From assembly GCA_964561005.1 (NCBI GenBank), contig CAZLNO010000002.1:1-64000 (forward strand): a DNA stretch of 64,000 nucleotides. The letters run 5' to 3'. The notes below the pieces were generated by a model. That model made no database searches and was not told the origin of the DNA. It saw only the letters and a program-made list of their open reading frames with translations. This document shows, one piece after another, positions 23,019 through 31,381 of the stretch (position 1 is the first letter of the stretch; every line of letters starts with the position of its first letter). Source of the stretch: CAZLNO01 sp964561005. Lineage in GTDB: Bacteria > Pseudomonadota > Alphaproteobacteria > Kiloniellales > Rhodovibrionaceae. A program made the position numbers and the translations under genes.

Positions 23019-24326
23019 TTATCCTTCCCTTCCGTCGTTGCCGCCGCGGCCGGTCGATTGACCGCCGCCGCGCGGGTCGATGCCGAACAGGCGGCGCAGG
23101 CTGCGCTCGAGTTCGGCGCGCTCGGCCTCGTCCTCGGCGGCGGCGTCGCGCAGCGCCTGCGTCGGCTCGTGCAGCAGCCGGCGCACCAGCAGGCGCGTGG
23201 CCGACTCCGCGTCGAGCTTGCCGCTCGTCAACACGTCCGCGCGCACCGCCTCGAAGTGGTCGCGCAGCGCGGTCATGGCCGGCACCGCATCGCGCGCGCT
23301 GCGCTGGCGCTGAAAGGCGTCGAGTTCCTCGTCGACGATGCGCCAGGCGGCGAGCGCCGCCGCCTCGCGCCGGGCACGGCCATCGGCCGCCACCTGCTCC
23401 AGGTCGCCCAGGTCGTAGACGAAGGCCGGCTCCAGATCGTGCACCGCCGGGTCCACATCGCCGGGCACGGCGGCGTCCATGACGAATATAGGACGCTGGC
23501 GCCGGCGTTTCAGGACGCGGCGCATGGCGCCCTGCTCGATGGTGTACCGGCCCTCGCCCAGGCTGGCGACCACGATGTCCGCCTCGGCCAGCGCGCTTTC
23601 CAGCTCGGGCCAGGGGCGCGCATGGCCGCCGGCCCGACGCGCCGCCAGCTCGGCCCGGCGCTGCGTCGGATGGACGAAGGTCAGCCGCGCGACGCCGGCC
23701 TCGCGAAGCTGCGCGGCCATCAGCTCGCCCATCTCGCCCAGGCCCACCAGCAGCGCGGACGCCCGGCGCAGGTCGCCCAGCACCTCGCGCGCCACCTTCA
23801 GCGCCGCGGTCGCGATGGAGACCGGCTGCTCGGCCAGCGCGGTCTCGGCGCGCACCCGCTTCGCGACGCCATAGCCAGCCTGAAGGGCGGCCTCCAGCTC
23901 GCGGCCCACCATGCCGGCCTCGCTCGCCGCGCGGTGGCTGGCCTTGAGCTGGCCCAGCACGTGCGGCTCGCCCAGCACCTGGCTGTCCAGCGCCGCCGCC
24001 ACGGCGAAGAGGTGGCGCAGCGCCGAAACCCCGCGCACGATGGAAAGCTGGGCGCCGACCGTCTCGCAGTCCATCGCCGCCCAGCCGGCCAGCAGGCGCC
24101 CGGCGGTCAGCTCGGCATGGCCGAAGTCGTGGGTGACGGTGGCGATCTCGACCCGTTCGCAGGTGGCGATCACCACGGCCTGCCCGAAGCCGGCGGCGCG
24201 CGCGTCGGCCAGCAGGGCGTGGCGATCGATGTCCTCGACGAACAGCCGCTCGCGCACCTCCGGCGGCGCCGAACGGTGGCTCAGGCCCACGACGAGGTAG
24301 GCGCCCACGGACTCCGCGGCGGCCAC
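23019..24326 (-). CDS. hemA: glutamyl-tRNA reductase (C5 pathway)
   Basis: 435 aa; reduces glutamyl-tRNA(Glu) to glutamate-1-semialdehyde with NADPH, the first committed step of haem synthesis by the C5 route. Catalytic Cys56 lies in ATCERVE, where most homologues have STCNR. Other family features: GLSHRSAPPEVRE at the N-terminus, DSQVLGEPHVLGQLK, the NADPH loop VGLGEMGE and the C-terminal dimerisation helix. The start is GTG. Most studied Alphaproteobacteria use ALA synthase instead, also called HemA, so this GtrA-type enzyme is noteworthy. The hisS-hemA-prfA-prmC order recalls the hemA-prfA-prmC operon of gammaproteobacteria. Confidence 0.94.
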   Translation of the reverse strand: MAAAESVGAYLVVGLSHRSAPPEVRERLFVEDIDRHALLADARAAGFGQAVVIATCERVEIATVTHDFGHAELTAGRLLAGWAAMDCETVGAQLSIVRGVSALRHLFAVAAALDSQVLGEPHVLGQLKASHRAASEAGMVGRELEAALQAGYGVAKRVRAETALAEQPVSIATAALKVAREVLGDLRRASALLVGLGEMGELMAAQLREAGVARLTFVHPTQRRAELAARRAGGHARPWPELESALAEADIVVASLGEGRYTIEQGAMRRVLKRRRQRPIFVMDAAVPGDVDPAVHDLEPAFVYDLGDLEQVAADGRARREAAALAAWRIVDEELDAFQRQRSARDAVPAMTALRDHFEAVRADVLTSGKLDAESATRLLVRRLLHEPTQALRDAAAEDEAERAELERSLRRLFGIDPRGGGQSTGRGGNDGREG

Positions 24327-24342
24327 GGGGCGGCGCTCCGGG

Positions 24343-25590
24343 CTACTGGAACCGCGCCAGGCGCTCGCGCAGCGCGTCCAGACCCACCCGCTCCTGCGCG
24401 CCGCTGTCCAGGTCGCGCAGCGTGGCGGCGCTCTCCGCCAGTTCCTCCTCGCCGAGGATGACGGCCACGCGGGCGTGCGCCTTGTCGGCCCGCTTCAGCC
24501 GCTTGCCGAGGTTGCCGCCGTAGCCCAGTTCCACGGTGAAGCCGGCGTGGCGCAGTTCCTGGGTCAGCTTGAGCGCGGCGGCCTCCTGCGCCGCGCTGGC
24601 CGGCACCACCGCGACGGGGCGCACTGGCGCCACGTCCTGCCGCAGCAGCATCGCCAGGCGCTCCACCCCCGCCGCCCAGCCGGTGCCGGGCGTCGAGGGG
24701 CCGCCCATGGTCTCGATAAGCCCGTCGTAGCGGCCACCCGCCAGCACCGTGCCCTGCGCGCCCAGCGCCGTCGTGGTGAACTCGAAGCAGGTGTGGGTGT
24801 AGTAGTCCAGGCCGCGCACCAGGCGTTCGTTGAGCGTGTACGCCAGGCCCAGGGCATCCAGGCCCTGGAGCACCTGGGCGAAGAAGTCCTGGCTGTAGGC
24901 ATTCAGGTAGTCGGCGAAGCGCGGCGCGTCGGCGACGATCGCCCGGTCGTTCTCGTCCTTGGAGTCCAGGATGCGCAGCGGGTTGCGGTGCAGCCGGTCG
25001 CGGCTGTCCTGCGAAAGCCGGTCCCGGAAGTCGTTGAAGTAGTCCACCAGCGCCGCGCGATACGCCTTGCGGCTGTCCAGATCGCCCAGGGTGTTCAGCT
25101 CCAGCGTGATGGCGTCCGACAACCCGATATCCGCCAGGAACTGCTGCGCCAGCGCGATGATCTCGACGTCGCCCAGCGGCTGCGCGACGCCCAGCAGCTC
25201 GATGTCGACCTGGTGGAACTGGCGCAGGCGGCCTTTCTGGGGGCGCTCGTGGCGGAACATCGGGCCGGTGTAGAAAACCTTCACCGGCACCTGCTGCTGC
25301 AGGCCGTTGGAGATGAAGGCGCGCGCCACGCCCGCCGTCGCCTCCGGGCGCAGGGTGACGGAGTCGCCTTCCTCGCGCACCGGGAAGGTGTACATCTCCT
25401 TGGTCACCACGTCCGAGGTCTCGCCCAGGGTGCGGCGGAAGATGTCGGTGAACTCGAACACCGGGGTGGCCATCTCGTGATAGCCGTACTGCGCCGCGAC
25501 GCGCCGGGCCGTATCCACGACGGCGCGGTGGCGGCGCATCCCCTCGGGCAGGATGTCGCGGGTGCCCCGGACCGGCTGCAGGTTCTTCAC
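24343..25590 (-). CDS. hisS: histidyl-tRNA synthetase
   Basis: Class II synthetase, 415 aa. Motif 2 is in FRHERPQKGRLRQFHQ, and the histidine-specific motifs are LVRGLDYYTHTCFEF and TGWAAGVERL; a C-terminal anticodon-binding domain follows (about residue 325 on). I prefer the GTG at 25590, which has GGGAG seven bases upstream and gives the usual N-terminus (KNLQPVRGTRDILPE). The GTG at 25629 would overlap ispG by 14 bases. Confidence 0.96.
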   Translation of the reverse strand: MKNLQPVRGTRDILPEGMRRHRAVVDTARRVAAQYGYHEMATPVFEFTDIFRRTLGETSDVVTKEMYTFPVREEGDSVTLRPEATAGVARAFISNGLQQQVPVKVFYTGPMFRHERPQKGRLRQFHQVDIELLGVAQPLGDVEIIALAQQFLADIGLSDAITLELNTLGDLDSRKAYRAALVDYFNDFRDRLSQDSRDRLHRNPLRILDSKDENDRAIVADAPRFADYLNAYSQDFFAQVLQGLDALGLAYTLNERLVRGLDYYTHTCFEFTTTALGAQGTVLAGGRYDGLIETMGGPSTPGTGWAAGVERLAMLLRQDVAPVRPVAVVPASAAQEAAALKLTQELRHAGFTVELGYGGNLGKRLKRADKAHARVAVILGEEELAESAATLRDLDSGAQERVGLDALRERLARFQ

Positions 25591-25615
25591 GCGGCGGCTC
25601 CCGGCGGGCTCGGAG

Positions 25616-26782
25616 TCAAGCGGAGGCACGGGCGGGCGCCTCCGCTTCTTCCTGTGGGTCCTGGGCAGCGACCTCCTCGGCGGCCTTCTTCGCCTCGATC
25701 TCGGCCGCCTTGGCCTCGACCTGCCTGACCAGGTGATCCACGATGTCCTCGTCCTTCAGGCGGTGGTGCGGCTGGCCGGCGATGTAGACCTGGTGCGTGC
25801 CGCGCCCGCCGCCGGTGAAGCCGACGTCGGTCATCAGCGCCTCGCCCGGACCGTTCACCACGCAGCCGATGACCGAGACCGTCATCGGCGTGGAGATGTG
25901 CTCCAGCCGCTCCTCCAGCACGCGCACGGTCTCGATGACGTCGAATTGCTGGCGCGCGCAGGAGGGGCAGGAGATGACGTTCACGCCGCGATGACGCAGG
26001 CCCAGCGACTTCAGGATGTCGAAGCCGACCTTGACCTCCTCCACCGGGTCGGTGGACAGCGAAACGCGGATCGTGTCGCCGATGCCGGCCCACAGCAGGT
26101 TGCCCAGGCCGATGGCCGACTTGATGGTGCCGCTGCGCAGGCCGCCGGCCTCGGTGATGCCCAGGTGCAGCGGATAGTCGCAGACCTCCGCGAGCTGCAT
26201 GTAGGCGGCGACGGCCAGGAAGACGTCGGAGGCCTTGCAGGAGATCTTGAACTCCCGGAAATCCTCGTCCTCCAGGATCTTCATATGCTCCTGCGCGCTC
26301 TCCACCATCGCCTCGGGACAGGGCTCGCCGTACCGCTCCAGCAGGTGGCGCTCCAGCGAGCCGGCGTTGACGCCGATGCGCATCGAGCAGCCGTGGTCCT
26401 TCGCCGCCTTCACCACCTCCTTGACGCGCTCGCGCGAGCCGATGTTGCCGGGATTGATGCGCAGGCAGGCCGCGCCGGCCTCCGCCGCCTCGATGGCGCG
26501 CCTGTAGTGGAAGTGGATGTCGGCGACGATCGGCACCTTGACCGCGCGCACGATCTGCCGCAGCGCCTGGGTCGACTCCACGCTGGGGCAGGAAACGCGG
26601 ACGATGTCGGCCCCGGCGTCCTCCAGGCGCTGGATCTGCTCGATCGTGCCCTTGACGTCCTCGACGGCCGTGTTGGTCATCGACTGCACGGTGATGGGCG
26701 CGTCACCGCCGACCTTGACGTCGCCGACGCGGATCTGCCGCGAGGGCCGGCGGTGGATGTCGCGATACGGGCGGACACTCAT
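25616..26782 (-). CDS. ispG: 4-hydroxy-3-methylbut-2-enyl-diphosphate synthase IspG
   Basis: 388 aa; penultimate enzyme of the MEP isoprenoid pathway, a [4Fe-4S] reductase. A TIM-barrel part is followed by the cluster-binding region with SCPSCARQQF and GCVVNGPGE, the usual three cysteines. The C-terminus carries a short Glu/Ala-rich extension beyond the conserved end (about the last 40 residues). The ATG at 26782 matches the family start and has a good promoter about 60 bp upstream. The rodZ-ispG-hisS order is widely conserved. Confidence 0.96.
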   Translation of the reverse strand: MSVRPYRDIHRRPSRQIRVGDVKVGGDAPITVQSMTNTAVEDVKGTIEQIQRLEDAGADIVRVSCPSVESTQALRQIVRAVKVPIVADIHFHYRRAIEAAEAGAACLRINPGNIGSRERVKEVVKAAKDHGCSMRIGVNAGSLERHLLERYGEPCPEAMVESAQEHMKILEDEDFREFKISCKASDVFLAVAAYMQLAEVCDYPLHLGITEAGGLRSGTIKSAIGLGNLLWAGIGDTIRVSLSTDPVEEVKVGFDILKSLGLRHRGVNVISCPSCARQQFDVIETVRVLEERLEHISTPMTVSVIGCVVNGPGEALMTDVGFTGGGRGTHQVYIAGQPHHRLKDEDIVDHLVRQVEAKAAEIEAKKAAEEVAAQDPQEEAEAPARASA

Positions 26783-26836
26783 GACGTGGCTCTCTGCCGA
26801 ATGACGGGGCGCAGTCTTCGCAGCTGCGCACGAACT

Positions 26837-26864
26837 CCTATACCGAGCGGCGCTCCGCGAGCAA
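26837..26864 (-). promoter_or_regulatory. sigma70-type promoter of ispG-hisS-hemA
   Basis: On the minus strand: -35 TTGCTC (26864-26859), 16-bp spacer, -10 TATAGG (26842-26837), about 55 bp upstream of the ispG ATG. It would allow the ispG-hisS-hemA-prfA-prmC run to be transcribed separately from rodZ. Confidence 0.5.
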
Positions 26865-26889
26865 CCGCCGTGAGATGACACCCTTGTAA

Positions 26890-26935
26890 CATGGCCGCCG
26901 GGCAGGTCGAAAACCAGGGACCAGCTATCCGGAAA
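26890..26935. repeat. direct repeat R1, downstream of orf88
   Basis: About 45 bp that resembles 27298-27343 in the same orientation, including a shared 17-base core GTCGAAAnCCAGGGACC with one difference. R1 follows the stop of the 88-aa gene and R2 follows the rodZ stop, so similar 3' tails end both genes. Confidence 0.5.
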
Positions 26936-26978
26936 ACCGGGCGAAAGCTCGGCCGACGCCGGATCGACCGCCCGGCGC

Positions 26979-27245
26979 CTAGCCGGCCAGCGCCCTTGCC
27001 AGGCCGAAGCCGACGGCCACGATCCCGGCGTTCACCGCCAGGACGGCGGTCACGATCTGAATCAGCGTGGGCGTCTTGGCCGACATCTCGGACACCTGCC
27101 CTTCCAGCCGGCTGACGCGTGTATTGAGGTCCTTGATCTCGATCTGGATCTGGCGCACCGACTCTTGCATCCGATCGAGCGCCGGCTCCAATCGACGCAG
27201 AATCTCCAGGGTCTCATCCTCGTTACGACGCGCCGGATCCGCCAT
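26979..27245 (-). CDS. small coiled-coil, tail-anchored membrane protein
   Basis: 88 aa, not recognised beyond its architecture. Residues 8-58 form a heptad-like amphipathic helix (IEIKDLNTRVSRLEGQVSEM) and residues 61-86 a single hydrophobic helix (IQIVTAVLAVNAGIVAVGF), giving a predicted cytoplasmic coiled coil anchored by its C-terminus. The ATG has AGGAGGAGG upstream, the strongest ribosome-binding site in this stretch. It lies between rodZ and ispG on the same strand and is flanked by the R1/R2 repeats. Similar small proteins are common in Alphaproteobacteria, usually without assigned function. Confidence 0.75.
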   Translation of the reverse strand: MADPARRNEDETLEILRRLEPALDRMQESVRQIQIEIKDLNTRVSRLEGQVSEMSAKTPTLIQIVTAVLAVNAGIVAVGFGLARALAG

Positions 27246-27297
27246 TGACTCCGTTCCTCCTCCTGAGAATTCAGTTTAGCGTGCCGGAGCCTTTTTA

Positions 27298-27343
27298 GCA
27301 CGGCCTCCCGGGATGTCGAAATCCAGGGACCGCCAAACCCGGC
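27298..27343. repeat. direct repeat R2, downstream of rodZ
   Basis: Second copy of the ~45-bp repeat (see R1), starting right after the rodZ stop. On its low-coordinate side an A/T-rich patch, AGCCTTTTTAGC, with flanking CGTGC/GCACG may form a weak hairpin. Confidence 0.5.
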
Positions 27344-28816
27344 CTACCGCAGGCTCTCGGGGTCGAGGCTGATGTTGCGGCGGACCTCGCCGCTGTCGCC
27401 CAGCGAGCCGGTGGAACGCCCGTCCACCAGCACCTCCAGGCCGCCGGCGTTGCCCGTGTGCAGCACGAGGCCCGTCTCGTTGGGGACGCGATAGACGTCG
27501 CCGGCATGCAGCACCCGGGTCAACAGCAGGCTGTCGCCCGGCCCGCGCACCTGCACCCAGCTATCCTGCAGCGCCCGCAGCAGCACGCGGGAATCCGTGT
27601 TGTTGCCGCCAAAGACGCGCTCGGCCTGCTCCAGCACCGCCACCTGCGGCGGCGACGCCCCCGCCACGATGTCGTCGCCCGACTCGGTCGCCGCGGCTGG
27701 GGCGTCGATCTCCGGGATCGCCGGCGGACCGTCCTCGCCGCTCTCGGCGAGTGTGCCACCCGCCCCGCCAGCCTCGGCCGTCCCCGCCCCGGTCGGCGGA
27801 TCGGTGTCGGTGGATGGCTCGGGGACAGTCGCCACCGACTCCGGCCCCCCGGTATCCGCCGCTGGCTCGGTCACGGGTGCCGCTTGCGCCTCGGTCGCGT
27901 CGCCGCGATCACGCGTCATGGCCTGGGATGTCGCCGGTGCGGGCGCGGGTTCGTCCTCGCCCTCGATCCGCGGCACCGCCGGCAGCGCCTCGTCCGCCTC
28001 GGTTTCTGTCGCCGCCTCGGTCGGTCCTGTGGCCGCGCCGCCGGACCGGGCGTCCCCGGTCGCCGATGCCCGCGGTTCGCCCGCGCCGCCCGACGCATCC
28101 CCGCGGGCATCCAGGGGAGCGTCAGCGGACGCCGCGCTCTCGCGCCCTGCGTCCAAGGACCCGCCCCCCTCCCCCGTCTCCGGATCCGCGCCCGGCTGAC
28201 TCGGAGCAGCGCGCGTCGCGACCTCGGCCTCGCCGGTGGTCGGAGCCCCAAGCTCCGGCCCGGCGCCCTCGACCTCGCCCTCCGCGACCGATGTCGGCTC
28301 TTCATCGCCGACGAGTTCCTTCAGTCGATCCGGCACCGCCGGCACCAGATCGGAGACCGAGCGGCCGTGGCTGGTCATGTAGTACCAGCCGCCGTAAGCC
28401 GCCGCGATCAGCACCAGCGACACCAGCAGCACCGCGCCGCCCGGCACCTTGCCCTCGTTCACCGGCTTGGGGAAGTGCAGCTCCTGGGCGCTGTCGATGC
28501 CGGCGACCTCGTCCTTGAAGCGCCGGACCACTTCCTGCTCGTCAAGGTCCAGATAGTTGGCGTAGCTGCGCACGAAGCCCACGGCGTAGGTGGCGCCGGG
28601 CAGATCGTCGTAGCGGCCCCGCTCGATCGCCTCGAGATAGGCCAGCCGGATGCGCAGAATCTGCGCCACCGTGGGGAGGTCATAGCCGTGGTGCTCACGC
28701 GCCTGGCGCAGTACCCGTCCGACACTATCCCGCGGCGCCTGGCCGCCGGCGGCGAGTCGCGGCTCGCCGCCGGCTTCCCAGGACCCTTCGTGCCACTGCC
28801 TGTTTTCGTCGGCCAT
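27344..28816 (-). CDS. rodZ: cytoskeletal cell-shape protein RodZ, long-linker form
   Basis: 490 aa; bitopic inner-membrane protein that ties MreB filaments to the elongasome. N-terminal HTH_25 domain (about residues 30-110: VGRVLRQAREHHGYDLPTVA), juxtamembrane stretch, one transmembrane helix (GGAVLLVSLVLIAAAYGGW, about 126-145), a long acidic Ala/Thr/Gly/Glu/Pro-rich periplasmic linker (about 165-385) and the C-terminal DUF4115 beta domain (WVQVRGPGDSLLLTRVLHAG). The linker makes it about 150 residues longer than the E. coli protein. No good Shine-Dalgarno precedes the ATG. The 247 bp upstream, to the ptsP stop, hold no gene. Confidence 0.92.
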   Translation of the reverse strand: MADENRQWHEGSWEAGGEPRLAAGGQAPRDSVGRVLRQAREHHGYDLPTVAQILRIRLAYLEAIERGRYDDLPGATYAVGFVRSYANYLDLDEQEVVRRFKDEVAGIDSAQELHFPKPVNEGKVPGGAVLLVSLVLIAAAYGGWYYMTSHGRSVSDLVPAVPDRLKELVGDEEPTSVAEGEVEGAGPELGAPTTGEAEVATRAAPSQPGADPETGEGGGSLDAGRESAASADAPLDARGDASGGAGEPRASATGDARSGGAATGPTEAATETEADEALPAVPRIEGEDEPAPAPATSQAMTRDRGDATEAQAAPVTEPAADTGGPESVATVPEPSTDTDPPTGAGTAEAGGAGGTLAESGEDGPPAIPEIDAPAAATESGDDIVAGASPPQVAVLEQAERVFGGNNTDSRVLLRALQDSWVQVRGPGDSLLLTRVLHAGDVYRVPNETGLVLHTGNAGGLEVLVDGRSTGSLGDSGEVRRNISLDPESLR

Positions 28817-29063
28817 GCAAGCTGTCTTGGTCGTGGTTGCAATGCGCCTGTGACGGCACGCGCGTCAAACTCGGTCGAAGCGTGGAAAACGGTCGTGGAC
28901 CGAAGCGGCCCGCCGGGTCGCGCCACGTCGTCCGGCCATGCGCCGGAAACGCCTCACTGCCGCGCCCACCCGGAAAGTTCGGGCTTAGACGGTCTTGTAG
29001 CAGACGATCGACATCCGCCGCAAACGGTTCGACACCCCTCGATGGCGACATTGGCGGGCGTTT

Positions 29064-31346
29064 CTAGATGGCAACGCCGTGATCGAGCGCGAAGCCGCGC
29101 AGGCACTCACGCAGACTATGATGGCCGCCGACCGCCCGGTGGCGCAAGAGGTCTTCGACTCCGGCAAGCTCCAGCGTCCGGATCATGGAGCGCACGGCCG
29201 GCACCGCGCGCGGCGCCATCGACAGCGTGCGCACGCCGCAGCCCAGCAGCAGCATGGCCTCCAGCGGATGTCCCGCCATCTCGCCGCAGACCGAGACCTC
29301 GACCCCGGCCGCCCGGGCGCGCCGGGCCAGGTCGCCCAGCGCCGCCGCCACCGCTGGCGACAGCGGGTCGTAGCGCCGCGCCAGGCGCGGATTGCCGCGG
29401 TCGCTGGCGAAGAGGAACTGCATCAGATCGTTGCTGCCCAGCGCCAGGAAGTCGATCTGCCGGAAGAGCTGCGGAAGCTGCCAGAGCAGCGCCGGCACCT
29501 CCAGCATCACCCCCACGCGCAGCGCGGCGGGAAGCGTGCCGCCGGCGGCCCGCTGACGTGCCAGCTCCAGATCGACCAGCTCGCGCGCCGCCGCCACTTC
29601 CGCGACCTCGCTGACCATCGGGAACATCACGCGCAGCTCGCGACCGGCCGCCGCCCGGATCAGGGCGCGAAGCTGCTGGCGCAGGATGGCCGGGCGGTCC
29701 AGGCCGACCCGCAGGCCGCGCCAGCCCATCGCCGGGTTCTCGTCGTCGCCGCCGCCGCGCCAGTAGGGCAGCACCTTGTCGCCGCCGACGTCGAGGGTAC
29801 GGAAGACCACGGGCTTGTCCCCGGTGTGCGCCAGCACGCGCTCGTAGAGACGGGTCTGGGCGCCGACGTCGGGGAAGTCCCGACGGACCATGAACGGCAC
29901 CTCTGTGCGATACAGTCCGATGCCGTCGGCGCCGCTCTCCTCGAGCTGCGGCAGGTCGACCAGCAGGCCGGCGTTGATCATCAGCTTGACGCGCACGCCG
30001 TCGCGGCTCACCGGCGGCAGGTCGCGGTCGGCGGCGAACAGCGCCGCGCGGCGGGCGCGCAGGGCCATGCTCTCGGCAAAGCTCTCGCTCACCCCCTCGC
30101 CCGGACGCAGCAGGAACTGCCCGGTGTCGCCGTCGACCAGCGCCTCGTCGCCCGGTCGCGCCTCCTTCAGCACCCCGCGGCAGCGCCCCAGCACCGGAAT
30201 GTCCAGGGCGCGGGCCACGATCGCCACATGCGCCGTGGCCGAGCCCTCCTCCAGCACCACCGCGCGCAGCTTGGCCCGGTCGTAGTCCAGCAACTCGGCC
30301 GGCCCCAGGTTGCGGGCGACCAGGATGACGTCGTCGGGCAGTTCCTCGGTCTCGGCGCTGCCCTTCGCGCCCAAGAGATGGTGCAACAGGCGGTTGGTCA
30401 GGTCGTCCAGATCCGACAGCCGCTCGCGCAGGTAAGGATCCGTGACCTGGCTCATGCGCGCGCGGGTGTCGTTCTGCACCTTCTGCACCGCCGCCGCCGC
30501 CGTCAGGCCGCCGCGCACGGCCTCGCGGATGCGGTTCAGCCAGCCGTGGTCCTCCGCGAACATGCGATAGCTGGCCAGCACTTCCTCGTGCTCGCTGCCC
30601 CGGCCGTGGGCGTAGGCGTCGCGGAACAGCCTGTCCAGGGAGGCGTGCATTTCGCGCACCGCCGCATCGAGGCCGTCCAGTTCGGCCTGCGGGTCCTCGG
30701 CAACGGTCTGGCGAATGACGATGCCGCGCTGGTGCGGCACCACCCGGCCCATCGCCAGGCCCTCGTTGAGCACGATGGCGCGCAGGCGCACGGGGTTCAG
30801 GGCTGCGGTCTGGGCGACGCGCGCCTCGGTGGGGGCCACCAGCTCGCCGCCGGCCACCAGCTCCGCCAGCAGCATGGCGACGGTCTCCAGCGCCTCCAGC
30901 TCCTCCTCGGCGTAGTCGCGCGGCGTGACGTTCTGCACCACCAGCACGCCCAGCACGCGGCCGTCGCGCAGGATCGGCACGCCCATCAGCGACTGGTAGA
31001 TCTCCTCCCCGGTCTCCGGGCGGTAGGCGAAGTCGGGGTGGCGCTGGGCGTCGGCCAGCCGCAGGGCGCGGGCGGTGAGCGCGATGCGCCCCACCAGGCC
31101 CTCGCCCAGGCGCAGGCGGGTGTGGTGCACCGCCTCGGGCTTCAGGCCCTTGGTCGCGAAGAGTTCCAGGACCTCGCCGGCGCGCAGCACATAGACCGAG
31201 CAGACCTCCGCGACCATGTCCTGCGCGATCAGCGTGACGATGCGGTCCAGGCGCTCCTGCGCCGTGCCGCCGCCCTTCATGATGTCGCGCAGCAGCCGCA
31301 AGAGCCGGCGCGGACCGGTCCAGCCGCTCACCTGTTGAACCGTCAT
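29064..31346 (-). CDS. ptsP: phosphoenolpyruvate-protein phosphotransferase PtsP (EI-Ntr)
   Basis: 760 aa; first enzyme of the nitrogen-related PTS relay, passing phosphate from PEP to NPr. N-terminal GAF domain (about residues 15-160), then the PTS enzyme I N-domain, the swivelling phosphohistidine domain with the active His in SATAHVAIVARALDIP, and the C-terminal PEP-binding barrel (LALGSNDLMQF and SVCGEMAGHP). The ATG at 31346 has GGAGGG 12 bases upstream; a GTG ten codons earlier is an alternative. It follows lysC with a 35-bp gap, a common alphaproteobacterial pair. Confidence 0.95.
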   Translation of the reverse strand: MTVQQVSGWTGPRRLLRLLRDIMKGGGTAQERLDRIVTLIAQDMVAEVCSVYVLRAGEVLELFATKGLKPEAVHHTRLRLGEGLVGRIALTARALRLADAQRHPDFAYRPETGEEIYQSLMGVPILRDGRVLGVLVVQNVTPRDYAEEELEALETVAMLLAELVAGGELVAPTEARVAQTAALNPVRLRAIVLNEGLAMGRVVPHQRGIVIRQTVAEDPQAELDGLDAAVREMHASLDRLFRDAYAHGRGSEHEEVLASYRMFAEDHGWLNRIREAVRGGLTAAAAVQKVQNDTRARMSQVTDPYLRERLSDLDDLTNRLLHHLLGAKGSAETEELPDDVILVARNLGPAELLDYDRAKLRAVVLEEGSATAHVAIVARALDIPVLGRCRGVLKEARPGDEALVDGDTGQFLLRPGEGVSESFAESMALRARRAALFAADRDLPPVSRDGVRVKLMINAGLLVDLPQLEESGADGIGLYRTEVPFMVRRDFPDVGAQTRLYERVLAHTGDKPVVFRTLDVGGDKVLPYWRGGGDDENPAMGWRGLRVGLDRPAILRQQLRALIRAAAGRELRVMFPMVSEVAEVAAARELVDLELARQRAAGGTLPAALRVGVMLEVPALLWQLPQLFRQIDFLALGSNDLMQFLFASDRGNPRLARRYDPLSPAVAAALGDLARRARAAGVEVSVCGEMAGHPLEAMLLLGCGVRTLSMAPRAVPAVRSMIRTLELAGVEDLLRHRAVGGHHSLRECLRGFALDHGVAI

Positions 31347-31381
31347 GGGCGTTCGGCACCCTCCGAGAGCGGGCACCGCCC

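Noticed and set aside
28985..29063. Possible small gene in the rodZ-ptsP gap
   Set aside because: The only frame there overlaps ptsP on the same strand in another phase and has no Shine-Dalgarno.
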